Shown piece by piece: positions 13,201 to 30,669 of a stretch of 64,000 nt of DNA. Under the pieces are notes generated by a model. It was not told the origin of the DNA. It saw nothing but the letters and a program-made list of their open reading frames with translations, and did not search any database. The stretch is taken from positions 1,577,001 through 1,641,000 of the forward strand of contig MCFH01000001.1 in NCBI GenBank assembly GCA_002104945.1, written 5' to 3'. The number at the start of each line of letters is the position of its first letter. The stretch's first letter is position 1. The position numbers and the translations under genes are program-made. This DNA is from Piromyces finnis. Its lineage: Eukaryota > Neocallimastigomycota > Neocallimastigomycetes > Neocallimastigales > Neocallimastigaceae.

Positions 13201-14810
13201 CATTATTTTAAGGTTTTGAAAAAAAAATAAGATTTTTGGTTAGATATAAAAATTTAATATTATGATATAAAATAATAATAATAAAGAATTTCTTTATCTA
13301 TAATAGTTTAAATTATACATTAAGCCTTTATAGTTAGAATAATATTTCTAAAAAAAAAAAGTCAATTTATAATTTAATGAAAAATTTTTATATTATTTAT
13401 ATATAATTGATGTATGCTATTATAATTTTTTAATATGGTATTAGGACTTTTATTCACACAATAATAATATTAATATATGTAATTTAGAGGTGAGTAGTGA
13501 TTATTAAAATATATTTCAATTGATTTTGGATCTATCTAAATTCAAAATTATGAAAAGAAAATGATATAGCTTATCATAAAAATATTATAAATAAAAATAA
13601 TAAATTAATATATACTTTTATATAACTAAATATTTAATTAAATATTTTTAACTATAAACTTACCAAGATAAACCATTCTTTTTTTTTTTATAGTTAAAAA
13701 ATAAAATAATAGCTTTATATTTCTATTAATAGCAATATTAAAACTAATAGAATAATTAACTTTTACAAAATTGGAACAAAAGGAATAATTAATAAGAAAT
13801 AATTATGATGAAATTAATTTTACACATTTTGATTAAAAAAAGACAAAATCTTATTCTATATATAAATATTTTTTAAAACAATTCTTTCTCTTTTTGGGAA
13901 TGATTTTAGTCTTATTTATCAATTTTAATTATGTACTAGATTGGTTAAAATTAAAAATATATATATGTATATATATATATATACTTATATATTAAAAATT
14001 TCTTTTAACTATTATATAGTTAATCACTTTTTATTTTATTTTCCCTAGTAGAAAAAAGAGTGAAGATATAAAAGTATAAGTGTCCTCAATATCTTAATAT
14101 ATCTAAATTTGTTTTATATTAAAAAAAAACATTATTTTAATATATACTATACGCTAAAAGAAAATTGTGTACATCAAATATACTAATTATAAAAGTAACA
14201 ACGCAACAATACTACAAAATTTTGATATTTTAAAATCATTTTTTACTAATTTTATAATATATAAAAAATTATCAATTATTATCAAATCCAAATCAAAGAA
14301 AATAGATAAAACCACATATTATAATTGATTGTAATATAATTATTAATATATTAAAATTTAAATAATAAAATTGTTATTGAAAAAAGTTTTTAATATTTGT
14401 TGTATATTAAAGTGATCGGTGATTAACTTTTTTAGGATATTATAACAATTCTTAATTAAAATTAAGTTTTAAATGTTCAAAAAAGGAAAAAAATGATTTT
14501 TTTATTTTTCAACCAACCGTAACTTTCTATGTATTATAATTATTTCCTTAAAAATTATTTTTGATACTTTTTAATTTTTTTTTCATTTTGAATAAAAGAT
14601 TTTTATTGGTTTTAGTGTAACATAACTATATATTAAAATGCAAATATTTATATTAATTAAAATTCCTTTTTAGATATTAGTTTGGCACAAAAGGTTCATT
14701 CAAATAAACATTCATCATATATTAATTTGTTACATGACAAAAAAAATCTTATATTGAAATATTAAATTTTGATAAAAACATATGGAAACAAACAAACTCA
14801 CAAAAACAAA

Positions 14811-14865
<55 letters not shown>

Positions 14866-15130
14866 GTAAAAGAATTAAATATTATGGAAAATTTAAAAAT
14901 ATATAATTTTAAAAATTCATTTTTAATAGGAAATTCAGCATTTTTATTATTATGATAAAATATCTTTTAGTATATATATATATATATATAATTAATAAAT
15001 TATCAAACTCAAATTATAATCCTTTATCTATTTGTATACTTTTTGTATAATATATATATATATTTATAAAAAATATTTCTTCATTGTGTATTCTATGCTT
15101 TCTATTGTAATTGATTTTCCTTTTATGCCT
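10270..15130. other. AT-rich gene desert (4.9 kb)
   Basis: No gene seen. Contains many poly-A/T tracts and an AAAT tetranucleotide run at about 14808-14864. A somewhat less AT-rich patch at about 12360-12540 carries no extended open frame. The right end contains the 3' flank of the reverse-strand helicase gene. Confidence 0.5.
14808..14864. repeat. (AAAT)n microsatellite
   Basis: About 14 uninterrupted AAAT units, ending in a single AAGT variant. It lies in the intergenic desert downstream of the helicase gene. Confidence 0.9.
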
Positions 15131-18100
15131 TTACTCTCCATTTCTGTTTAATATTTCAATAATTAAATTAATAGTATCATTATTAGAAATATCAAGATTA
15201 ACCTTTTTAACTTTTTCTATTAATATGCGATCTAAAAGTTTTCTGAGACCGTTCATTAATACTTTTTGAATTATAATTAAAAAAAAGAGTGAAAAATAAA
15301 GTTAAATGTTAATAATTCGATAGGTTATAATTTTATCCTATTAATAAACTATAATAATAATAATAATAATAATAAAAATAAAATGTATAATTAATAATAT
15401 TTTAAACTTACCAGAAATTCTTGGGAAGGCCTTAACATGGAAACAATTATCAATAGAAGCAATATTACCTTCTAAATCTGTTGAAATTTCACCACCAAAT
15501 AAAAAGATTGGGTAAGCAGAGACCATAGTTGAATCACGAACATAAGCTTTTGTGGTTTGAACCTTGTTGAAATAAAGAAGGAATCCATCTTCAAATTTAT
15601 TAACGGAAAAATTAACAGAACTTGGATGAATGAACAAACGTCCTAGTAATAATAGAAATAAGAAATAGAAATTTAATAATAAAGTTTTTTCTTTTTAAAG
15701 AAATAATTCTTATATATAATGCTTTAAAGACTGTATAGTTATATTAAATAAAAATTACCATCATTTTTGGAATAAAGTTTGATATTTTTGGCTTCGAAAT
15801 CTCTTGCAACGTTACCTTGTAAAGTTTCGATGTAGTTGGTTTCTGGATGCTTTACCTTTAAGATGTTTGGATACATACCTGCTACTAAGGCAGCCTTAAT
15901 AATTGGATATTCATCTGAATGCTTATTAACATTATCATTAATAAATCCAATATCCTAATATACATTATAAATTATTATTTTATTTTTAAAAAGAAAAAAA
16001 CATTAATATTGAAAGACAAGCACAATAATTTTATATATTTATTATTTATATATCGGTAATTATTTAAAATACCTTCAAGTTTTGGTAATACTGCTTCTTT
16101 AATGATAAAATTGTATAAAGTGTATTAATGGATAAAAAGTTCTATCATATTTTTAGAAATTATTAAAAAAAAAACAAAAAAAAAACAAATTCAATTTCAT
16201 ATTTGTCAATATATTATTAAATACTTTAATTGCTTATTTTATATAATATATTTATTTATACTTCTTCACAAAAGGCTCTTTCTTCACTTTTTGTTCCATT
16301 TTTATGAATTTCATACCATTGTCTGAAGGCATTATAGTCAGTTAATAAATCACTTTTTTCAATATCAAAATTTTTCTTAATCCTATTATTGTATATTATG
16401 GATAATGAAGTAGAAGGATACAAAAATAAAATTATTTTAATTAATAATCTATTGAATAATTGATATATTAAAATGAAAAGAAAAAGATATATACAAACAT
16501 ATATATATATTTTTACTCATTTTAACAAAAAAAAAAAAAAAAAAATATAAAATAAATTACATTTCAACTTCCTCACGATGATCAATTGGCATAACAAATG
16601 GACTTTTACAACTTAAAACAGAACAAATGGTAAGAATTGGGTCAATACATTGAAGAATACAACCATAAAGTAAAGTTTTACCGATTCTTAAATCAGCTGG
16701 AATAGTTGACATGTGATAGCCCATTGGTGTTAATTTTTCATTAGCATCTAATGCCTTAATTTCTTTAAGATTTTTAATGGACATATCAATATTTGCAAAA
16801 GCTGGTGGATCAATAGCCTATTAAATTGTATACATAAAAGTGTTATTAATCGGTATTATTGCCTAATTCTTAATTTTTATACTTTATAGAATTTATTTGA
16901 AAAAAAAATATTTACTTTAAGTAAGAAATCAACAACATCATTAATACCCATAGCTTTAATTTGAAGACAAAGTTGATCTAATGGTGTTCTTAAAATTTCT
17001 GGTTCTGTACTTTCTTGCATTAATACTTCTTCTGTACGATGAGTATATACCTTATAACAAGTACCAGGTTGTGTTCTACCAGCACGACCACGACGTTGTT
17101 TACAAGAAGCACGACTAGCCCATTCTTCAACTAAAGTCATCATAGATTGAGAAACATTGTATTTCATTTCCTTTACACGACCGGAATCAATAACATGAGT
17201 AATACCATCACTATTTTATTTAAAAAAAAAAAGGTTATTTATTTTTTTAATTTTAAAAAAGTAATATTATTAAATAATGTTATTAATATTTTATATATAA
17301 TTTACATGGTAACAGAAGTTTCGGCTACATTAGTAGAAACAATAACCTTTCTTTTATTGATATCCTTAAATACTCTGTACTGTTCAGTTGGTGTTAAGTT
17401 AGCGTGTAATGGTAAGACTTCTACATTAGGTATAAACATTCCCTTAATTGTTTCTATACATTTTCTTATTTCCATAACACCAGGTAAGAAAATTAAAATA
17501 TCCCCGGAGGAGTCTTTATTACAAATATATTCAACTACCTTTCCAATTAACTCATAATTAATAATATTAGCTGAAGTTTTCATGCTTTCTTTATCATATC
17601 TTTGAATTTTACGTAAGGTGTTAGAATTATAACCACGTGTAGAATAATATTTAGCCCACATTTCTTCATCTTCTTTAGTATTACTTTTCTCCTTTTTAGA
17701 TGGTTCGTATTTTGGTTCAAAATCAATGATTTCATAAATATCTTCCAAGTATCTGTTTTCATCATTCGTTATTTTATAATATTAAAAGTTTTAAATAATA
17801 TTATAAAAAACGTATATAAAATTATAATGTTTATAATATAAAAATATTCAGAGAAGAAATAGTATAAATATTAATATTTATATAAAGATATTAGAATACA
17901 AAAATTATGTTTTCATAAAGAATAAAGAAATATGTATTTTAATTAAAACTTACACATCTGTAACTGGATATGTTTTTCCTGGAATTTCAAAGATAGGTGC
18001 ATCGTTAAAGTAGGATGAAAAGAGTTCACTATTTAAGGTAGCTGACATTAAAATAACTTTTACATCTTTTCTACGATTAATCAATTCCTTAAGGAAAATA

Positions 18101-21100
18101 AGAAGAAAATCAGTATCAACATTTCTTTCGTGAACTTCATCTACAATAATATGACTAATAGAACTTAAATCTGGATCATTTAAAAGAATACGAAGTAAAA
18201 CACCCGTAGTGATAAAAGTAAGATGTGTATCACTAGATTGAACACTTTCACCTCTAATAATATAACCAACACCTTCACCAACTTCTTCATTACGTTCCTC
18301 AGCAACACGAGCAGCTAAAGATAAGGCACTAATACGACGAGGCTGAGTACAGAAAATATTACAAAGAGAACCTTTTCCATTTTTAATGTAATGATCCAAA
18401 ATAAATTGTGGAGTTTGAGTTGACTTACCACAACCCGTTTCACCACTAATAATGATAACTTGATTTTCTTCCAGACCTTCGATAATTGGGTTTTGATATT
18501 TGAAGGATGGCAATTTATTTCTATATTTTAACATATCAATATACTTTGGATCTTTTTCCTTTTCTTTAAATTGATTAAGAAGACGAGTATTGACTTCTGG
18601 ATCATTTTTAATTGCTCTTTTCTTCTTCTTTTTGGTTGCTTTTTTAGAGGTAATTTCACCAATATTCTTACTACTATCATTTGTTTTTTTACTACTAGTC
18701 TTCTTTTTGGTTGTGGAAACTTTCTTGTCATCGTATACGGTCAAAAGATTTGGTGGATGTTTAATAGTTTCGTCAATATTTTGTTCTAACCAATTAACTA
18801 AATCAAATACCATACATGATCCAAGCATAGTGCTAGCTAATTCACCAAGCTTTAACATTAGATGTCTTCGAATATAAAGAGGAATTTTATCATTCCATAC
18901 AGCAATTGCAGGAATTGAAAATGGGTAATTGCATGATTTTGGTATATGAATGTTTAGACGAGTTTCACCTTCAACTTTAATGTTAGATAATATAATAGAA
19001 AGAGTTTTTTCATTTGGCTGAGAAAATAATGAATCGTAGGTAGATTGAAGAACTAATATTTCATCATTGTTCATTTCTGTTATTTCTTCTTCAGTGTAAT
19101 CAGATTCCATACTAGTGATATCAACACCATTTTTTTTAATATAATCATAATAAAGATCAATCATTGTTTCATATTCATCATAGTTATATTTTTCTAATAA
19201 TTCTTCTGTTTTTTCTTGTAAATAACCCAAAGAAATAAGTCTTTTATACATATACTATATTTTATATAAAAGTATTTATGGAAGAAAATTATTTTTTTAT
19301 GAATTTATGTAATAATATATACTTTAATTGAAATGCTTTATTTATTCTTGAATGTATTTAATTATAGTTAATTAAAAATTAATAGTGTATGGTTTATAAT
19401 ACTTACTTCATTTTTGAGTGAGGTTGCTTTGGTGTTACGTTGAACAAGATTAATTTGAGAATTTGAAACTTTAGTTGCAAATTGTTCAGGTAATACTGAT
19501 AAATTTAAAAAATTGTAAAGAAGAAAAGAAGAGTTAAAAAAAAAAAAAAAAAAGAAATATGAAAATACGAATAACGAATGTGGTTAGAACAATATATTTG
19601 AATAAGAATGACAATAATATTATTTTATTATATATACCATCTTCTGGAAGATTTATAATTAACCAATTCAGAGTATCCTTGTAATTTGAAGTGAATTTTA
19701 AAGCTTCTCTAACATTAGCTTCTCTAAAACCTTTTTTCACTAATGCTCTAAAAATCTTTTTTCTGTCATGTGCATCTAATTCTCTTTCTTCTTCATCATC
19801 AGTGTTATTCTAAAAATATTTTTATAAATAATAATAATATTAAATATAATTATTAAAAACATTATGAAAATAAAAATTATAATTTTTATATATAGTGTTT
19901 GAAAGTGAAAGTATACTGATGATTTTCCAGTAGCAAACTCCGAGATATCTAATTTATTTTCTCTAATGATATCATCAATTTTTTGACGTAAATCGGATGA
20001 TATATGAAGCTTTGGAAGATTATCCCTTCTTTTTTGTTTTTCTTCTTTTCTTTTTTCATGTTCAGCAACCTTTTCATTCTTAATTTTTGCCAAAACATTA
20101 CGTGCTTCAAATGGATCAGCTAAATATAGATATGATTTGTCATTACCTTTATCTTTTTCTTCTTTTCTTTTGTCATCTAATTCATGCCAGTAATTTGCAT
20201 GATCAGGTGGCAATATTCTGTGCATTGGCATATGAGAATTAACACGATATAATGTATAGGTGGCACCTAATATAATTAAAAAATTATAAAAGAATTAATA
20301 TATATAAATAAACTTTTTTCAATGTATTATATAATCTTTAGATAATAATGTACTTACAATATTGCTTTGCTTCTTGTTCAGTATCACAAATTTTATCGCT
20401 TGAAAAAGTTACTCTACGATTTTCACCTGTTTTTGGATCTTTATTAAATAATGTAATATGACATTGAAATTTTCCTGAAGTCTTTAACTTTATAATATAT
20501 AAATTTAATATTTCATTTATTATTTAATGTAATTTAATATATATCTTTAAAACATATATTTAAAATTTGTCAATTTTTTTTTTTTTTTTTTTTATGATTA
20601 CATACTACATTCAATGAAGGTTTATTCCAGCCATTTTTTTGACAATGTTCATGAAGTAAAGACCTTTATAATATTTAAATTATATATTATAAAAATCATT
20701 GAAATTTCAAATTTTTTTATGATTTTTTTTTTTTAAAACCATATATTTGAATGAATGAATATATAATATATAATTTTAATTATTTTTATTATAATAACAG
20801 TAATAGTAATTACAATATAGTTAATGTCTATTATTTTGATATATTAATATATAATGAAATAAAAATATTATTGAAATTTAAATTCTAATGTTTATTTGAA
20901 TAAAGATTTAATTTATATGGAAATTAAATTGAAAGTTTATTTCTATATATATATTGTCTATATTTAAATCCTTGTATATATAATTATAAAATTTTGGTTT
21001 TTTAAATTAAAATGAAATTTACAATGGAGTTTTTCCTGTCCAACTACCAAAAAGCTTTTTTTTAGGTGTAATATTTTGTTGTGAATTATCATTGTTTTCC

Positions 21101-21309
21101 TTTTTTTTGTTTTTGTTTTTCCCCTTATTTTCCCCAATATCCTTTGTTGGTGTAGCGCTTTTTTTTGAACTGCTATGGTCTAAATTCAGTATATTGAAAT
21201 TAATAGGATTTTAATAAATTTGAACAATTTAATAATTTCATATATACAACTATTAATTAATATAGATTAATAAAATAATTTATTTATACAGACTTTTTCT
21301 TTTATCCAT
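15131..21309 (-). CDS. DHX57/YLR419W-like DEAH-box ATP-dependent RNA helicase with RWD domain
   Basis: ATP-driven RNA helicase of the DEAH/DExH class, cytoplasmic by analogy. Sixteen exons: 21309-21294, 21179-21023, 20663-20606, 20487-20358, 20266-19917, 19809-19638, 19495-19407, 19254-17954, 17752-17306, 17210-16916, 16817-16561, 16382-16262, 16141-16073, 15954-15759, 15642-15412, 15261-15131. These join in phase to 1339 aa, the usual size for DHX57/DHX29. Domains: Lys-rich N terminus; dsRBD-like region (about 60-180, LLHEHCQKNGWNKP, CHITLFN); UBA-like (about 248-294); PEDVLPEQF linker; RWD (about 381-495); Lys-rich linker; helicase core with motif I GETGCGKST (595-603), Ia TQPRR, II DEVH (696-699), III SAT (728-730), V STNVAETSVT, VI QRRGRAGR (945-952); then winged-helix, ratchet and OB regions ending RNGE. 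The RWD favours DHX57/YLR419W over DHX29. The first exon is only 16 nt and has a weak donor (gtctgt), so the N terminus is the least certain part. The acceptor of exon 4 could instead be 20481. Confidence 0.93.
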
Positions 21310-23554
21310 TATTAATAGAACCTGTTCTTTATTATAATAAAAATAAAAAGAAATGATTCTATTATGGATGAATTATTTTTGAAATATATATTAATTGTTG
21401 CTTTAAATTTTTTTACAACATTTTAAATTTTAACTTCAATCTTTATTCATACATTTTAATACATTTTCTCCATAATATAAATATATCATGTACATTAATC
21501 GGTTTAAAATAAATAAATTAAAAATTTGGATAAAAAAATTTTTATTGAAGGTTTTGTGATTTTAAATTTTATGATTTGTGCTTCGATATATTAAAAAAGA
21601 AGACAAAAATCTATTTTTTAAAACTAGCATTTTTTACTATATATTAAATAAAACAAGTATATAAAATACATTTTTTTGTTTGAAAAGTGATATATATTAT
21701 CGTTTTTTATATTATTTACTTATTAAGTATTATACAGGCTAAATAATAATAAAAATAATAATAAATAAAAGTAATTGTAATTGCTTGTATTAACTTCGCA
21801 TTTATATTTGATTTTTTTTTATTTTTTAATTTAATTGTATAAATTCAAAAAGTCTGTATAACATAATAACAAAACATATAACAACATGATATAGTTTCGT
21901 GTAACACAAACTTTAATTTAAAATATTGAATGTTATATCCACAATATTTAAATTTTAATTATTATAAAATGGAAAAATTATTTAATATTTGAGATAATAA
22001 TAAATATGGAACAGAATTTATGGAAATATTTTTTAATTGATTTAAATAATTATAAAAAAAGGTATAATCATATATAACCAATAAAAGTATTTAAAATTAT
22101 TATTATAAACATTTTTATATATTGTTAAATGTTAATAACATATATGCTTTATATATTATTATTTTTTATGGTTATTATTCATTTTCATATATTTATCAAT
22201 TTAATATTAAACATCAATAAATAAAGTTTTTAATTTAATTTATAATATTATAAATAGATAGAATTAATTTGTTAATATATTATAAATGAAATTTATTATT
22301 GAAAACTTAATTTTTTATTATATTACAAATGATTGATCATTTCTGAAATTTCTAAAAAAAAGCAATATTTATTTTTATAATAATTAAATATAATATTTTA
22401 TATATTATATAAATCAATAATAATAATAAATAAGATTATATATATTATAAATTATAAATAGATTCAATTTGTGGTAATGTAATATAATATATACTAAATT
22501 TTAAAACATATCGAAGTAATATATTAAATAATATATTGTTATTTTTATATGTGTCAAATGTTTAAAACTATTATATATATGAAAAATAATATTATATATT
22601 ATATATATCATTTAATATAATTTCTATTTCTATTATTTATATTAATAAATAAGTAGATAAACAATAATTACTAATATATGAGAAAATCAAAATTAAATGA
22701 ATGTTAACTGTTGAAAATTTTAATTTATGATATACCAAAAGCAACAAAATTATTGTATTTTCAGCTTTAACATTTTTTTTTTTTTTGTCATTGAAACATC
22801 AAACATAATCTTTTTCATTATTTACAAGAAAGTTTAAAGCGGTTTTTGTAATTATTAAAATCTATTAATACAATGTCTATAGTAAAATTAAATTTATAAA
22901 AACAAACAAGCAAATAAAAATAAAAACAAAAATTAAATTAAATGAAACAAATAAAAGCATTATAAAATGTTTCGGAAGAAGTTAAACATTTATAGTTTAA
23001 TTTAAAAAAAGTGTTAATTAAAAAAAGTTAAAGAGATGTTTTATTACAAATTATATATTTTTTATTAGTTAATATAATATAATATAGAAAAAGATTATTG
23101 AAATATTATTTTAAATTTACAAAATAAACATTGTATAATGCAAATAAAATAATTTAATTTTGGAATAATGATTAACCTAAATTTTATATATATATTTTTA
23201 AAATTTAAGCAATGTTACAATATTGAGAAATAAATAATAAATCAATCAATCTTTTTTTTTTTTTTTTTTCAATTATATAAGAATAATAATAATAGATATT
23301 GATGAATTAACATTTTATAAACATATATCATAAATACTTATACTTAAAATGTTTTTTTTTAGGTAATATATTAAGTTAATCTAGAGATTTTATTAAAATA
23401 AACAATATTAAATTAAGGGTATATAAATTATTTTTTTTTTAAATAAACAATGCTATATTTAGTAATTTAAATTCTAATCATTTAGAAATTATTTAAATTT
23501 GATTTAATAATATAATATTATTATTTGAAATTAATTAAAAAGGAAAACAATACA
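21310..23554. other. Divergent intergenic region (2.2 kb) between helicase and repeat-protein genes
   Basis: Upstream of both genes, so it should hold two promoters. It has no open frame with coding character. T-rich tracts occur near 22777 and 23252, and short TATATA runs are everywhere. No specific element can be named. Confidence 0.5.
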
Positions 23555-27999
<4,445 letters not shown>

Positions 28000-29518
28000 A
28001 TGACAGACGTAGTAGAAAGAAATCAAGTATTTTTTTTTTTTTTTTTTTTTTAACATATTATTAAAGTATTTTATAATAAAAAATAAACCGAATTTTTATA
28101 AATATGACTAATAATTTTTATTTGAATACATTATTTTTATAAATTTTATTAATAATTTACTTAAATATATCTATATAATCAAATTCCAATAAAATTTTAT
28201 AATAATAAAAATACTTAATAACACTGTATAAAGATTGTTAAATGCTCAAAAGCAATTCATGCTTATATTCAAAAGGAAAGATTAAATGGAAACAAAGACT
28301 ATTTAGATTTCTTAAAGTCAATATGGCTTGTCTTTGAATTAGATGAAATTTCAGAAACTCATAAATTTAAACCAGTATTAATGTAATAAATCTTTTGGAT
28401 TATTATATTATATAAATATTTTATTTAACTTTTGAATGTATAAAAACAAAATTACTTATTTATAATTTAAATTCAATACTTTGTATAATATATTTAATAT
28501 TTTTAATAAAATTATTAAAAAAAAAAAAAAAAAAATAGACCATTAAAACATACATTATATGATAAAGATTCGGAATTTTTCGTTATTACCAAGGACCCTC
28601 AAACAAAATATAAGGAAATGATTGAAAAGCAAAGAATTAATAAAATAACTAAAGTAACTATAAAATTTTAATATTAAATTCCCCCTTTTTATAATATATT
28701 TTACTAACAATTACAAATAAAATATTAATAATCAAAAATTTGCATATTATGAAAATTTGAATTATTATTATTATTTTTTTTTAAAAAGATTGTTGGTATA
28801 TCAAATCTTCGTACAAAATTAAGTGGTAAGGACGAAAGAGTTCAACTTTATAACGACTATGATGGTGTTTTTGCAGATGAAAAGATAATACATTTATTAC
28901 CAAAAGTTCTAGGTCCAGTCTTTTATAATAAAAAAAAGTAAAATTTAACAATATAGATTAAAAAAAAAAAAAAAACCCTATATAAATACTATAATATTAT
29001 TAAATTTTATAAAAATAAATTTTAAAATTTTAAAATTGTTTTATTATAATTATTATTATTATTCGATAATTTTAAAAATAATATTTATAATTAGACAACC
29101 AATGCCAATAAATTTAAAATCAAAAAATTTAATAAAAGAATTTGCTAATGCTATAAATTCAACTTATCTTTTATTAAAACACAAGGGTATAACGTACGTA
29201 ATTATTATTATCATCATTATTACCTATTAATAAAATCAAGTAAAATATTAAAAAAAAAAAAAAAAGATATAAATATTAATGTTTATAAAAATGTAATTTT
29301 GTTATTAAAACCAATTTATTATCAATGAAAATAGGTCTATCAAGGTAGCAACCACTGAATTTTCAGCAAAAGAAATTTTTGAAAATATTTCTTACGCTTT
29401 AGATAGAGTTGTTGCCGAAATACCTGGAGGTTATAAGTATATAAGATCAATTCGATTAAAGACAAGTGATTCTATTGCTCTTGTTATCTATAAAAGGCCA
29501 GAAAAAGATGATGATTAA
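28000..29518 (+). CDS. Ribosomal L1-domain protein (UTP30/CIC1/RSL1D1 type)
   Basis: Nucleolar L1-fold protein expected to bind pre-rRNA during ribosome assembly. Six exons: 28000-28026, 28234-28382, 28539-28653, 28789-28937, 29095-29193, 29335-29518, in phase throughout, 240 aa. After a 9-residue first exon (MTDVVERNQ) come VKCSKAIHAYIQKER, IWLVFELDEI, a PLKHTLYDKDSEFFVITKDP strand-helix segment, KIVGISNLRTKL, DYDGVFADEKIIHLLPKVLG and a closing IPGGYKYIRSIRLKTSDSIA. The order and spacing match RSL1D1/Utp30 rather than mitochondrial or cytosolic L1/uL1 proteins, where KVxxISKLRTK and LLPKxLGxxFY are characteristic. It is shorter than yeast Utp30 (274 aa), ending in PEKDDD, and lacks the lysine-rich tail of animal RSL1D1. 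The start codon is the only ATG in phase upstream of exon 2. The gene lies alone, 880 bp after the repeat-protein gene. Confidence 0.88.
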
Positions 29519-30669
29519 TGAAAATAAACTGTAGAATGTTATTATTATTATTATTCTAATATATTCATTAATAATGATGATTAAAAACATAATAAATATT
29601 ATGTGTTCATTTCAAAGGAACATAAATATATAATTATATATACATTTAAATTTTTATTTTTAATTTATTTATTTAAATAATAGAACTTTTATTCCAAATT
29701 TTAAAGTATAGAAAATAAGATAAATAAAGTAAATAATAATACTAGCTGTAATAATAGCTATAATCCAAATATCATAAAATATTTAAAAAAGTTAATTATT
29801 GTAATAAAAATAAATATTAATCATTGTGTTTTTTTTTTTTTTTTTTTTTTTTTTTATATATATTTTTTTATTTAATTTTTATTATAATTACATTAAAAAA
29901 TTATTATTTTATTTTTTACTTTTAATATTCATATTAAAATAAAATATATTATATTATATATATTTATATAAAAAAGAGTTCTAAAGTAATGGATTTAGTT
30001 TTGAATTATTACATCATTAGTAATTTATAAATATTATTAAAATTTCTTTTTTTTTTTTTTTTTTATTTTTTTTATATTAAAAATGTGGCTTAATTTCATA
30101 AACATTGTAACATAATAAAAAAAAGATAATTTTTTAAATATTTTTTTTTTTTTTTTAAAATATATTAAAAAGATAGCTAAATAGTAGGTAAATACTTTTT
30201 ATAATGGTTTGAAAAAAAAAAAAAAAAAATAAAATAAAACTATATTTAAAAGAAAGAAAAAAAAAAAATTAAAAATTTTGTTTTGTATATCTAAGTAAAA
30301 ATGATACTTTTTTTTTTTTAAAAAAAATACTTTCATTTTTAATTTGGTGTTATATTCTATTTAACTTTTATTTTTTTTTTCTTTTAATTAAATTTTGTAT
30401 TTTATTAAATACAATATATTATTAATAATAATAAAAATACAAAAATAATCAATAATTAAATAAAAGTGATTACTTATAATTTATTATATAAAATAATTAT
30501 TAAAAAAGATATAAAAATTAACAAGATAAATATGGATTATAATAAAAATATATATTAATTATTTATGGATTTATGGACTTTTTTTATGTTGGGTAAATTT
30601 ATAATTATAACATAATAGCAAATTATAAAATATAATAATATTTTGTAGGTTGGTCATATGGGTAATTGT
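29519..30669. other. Convergent intergenic spacer
   Basis: The 3' ends of the L1-domain gene (+) and the oxygenase-domain gene (-) face each other here. Homopolymer tracts dominate (T run at about 29829-29855, T near 30049, A near 30210). No open frame is supported. Confidence 0.5.

Noticed and set aside
18571-18877. Forward-strand frames of 72 and 95 aa over the helicase gene
   Set aside because: Antisense of the Lys-rich linker of the helicase, which gives Phe/Leu-rich artefacts.
15131-21309. Several separate small genes or a pseudogene instead of one helicase
   Set aside because: All 16 exons join with consistent phases and GT/AG sites into one uninterrupted 1339-residue protein with every helicase motif in order.
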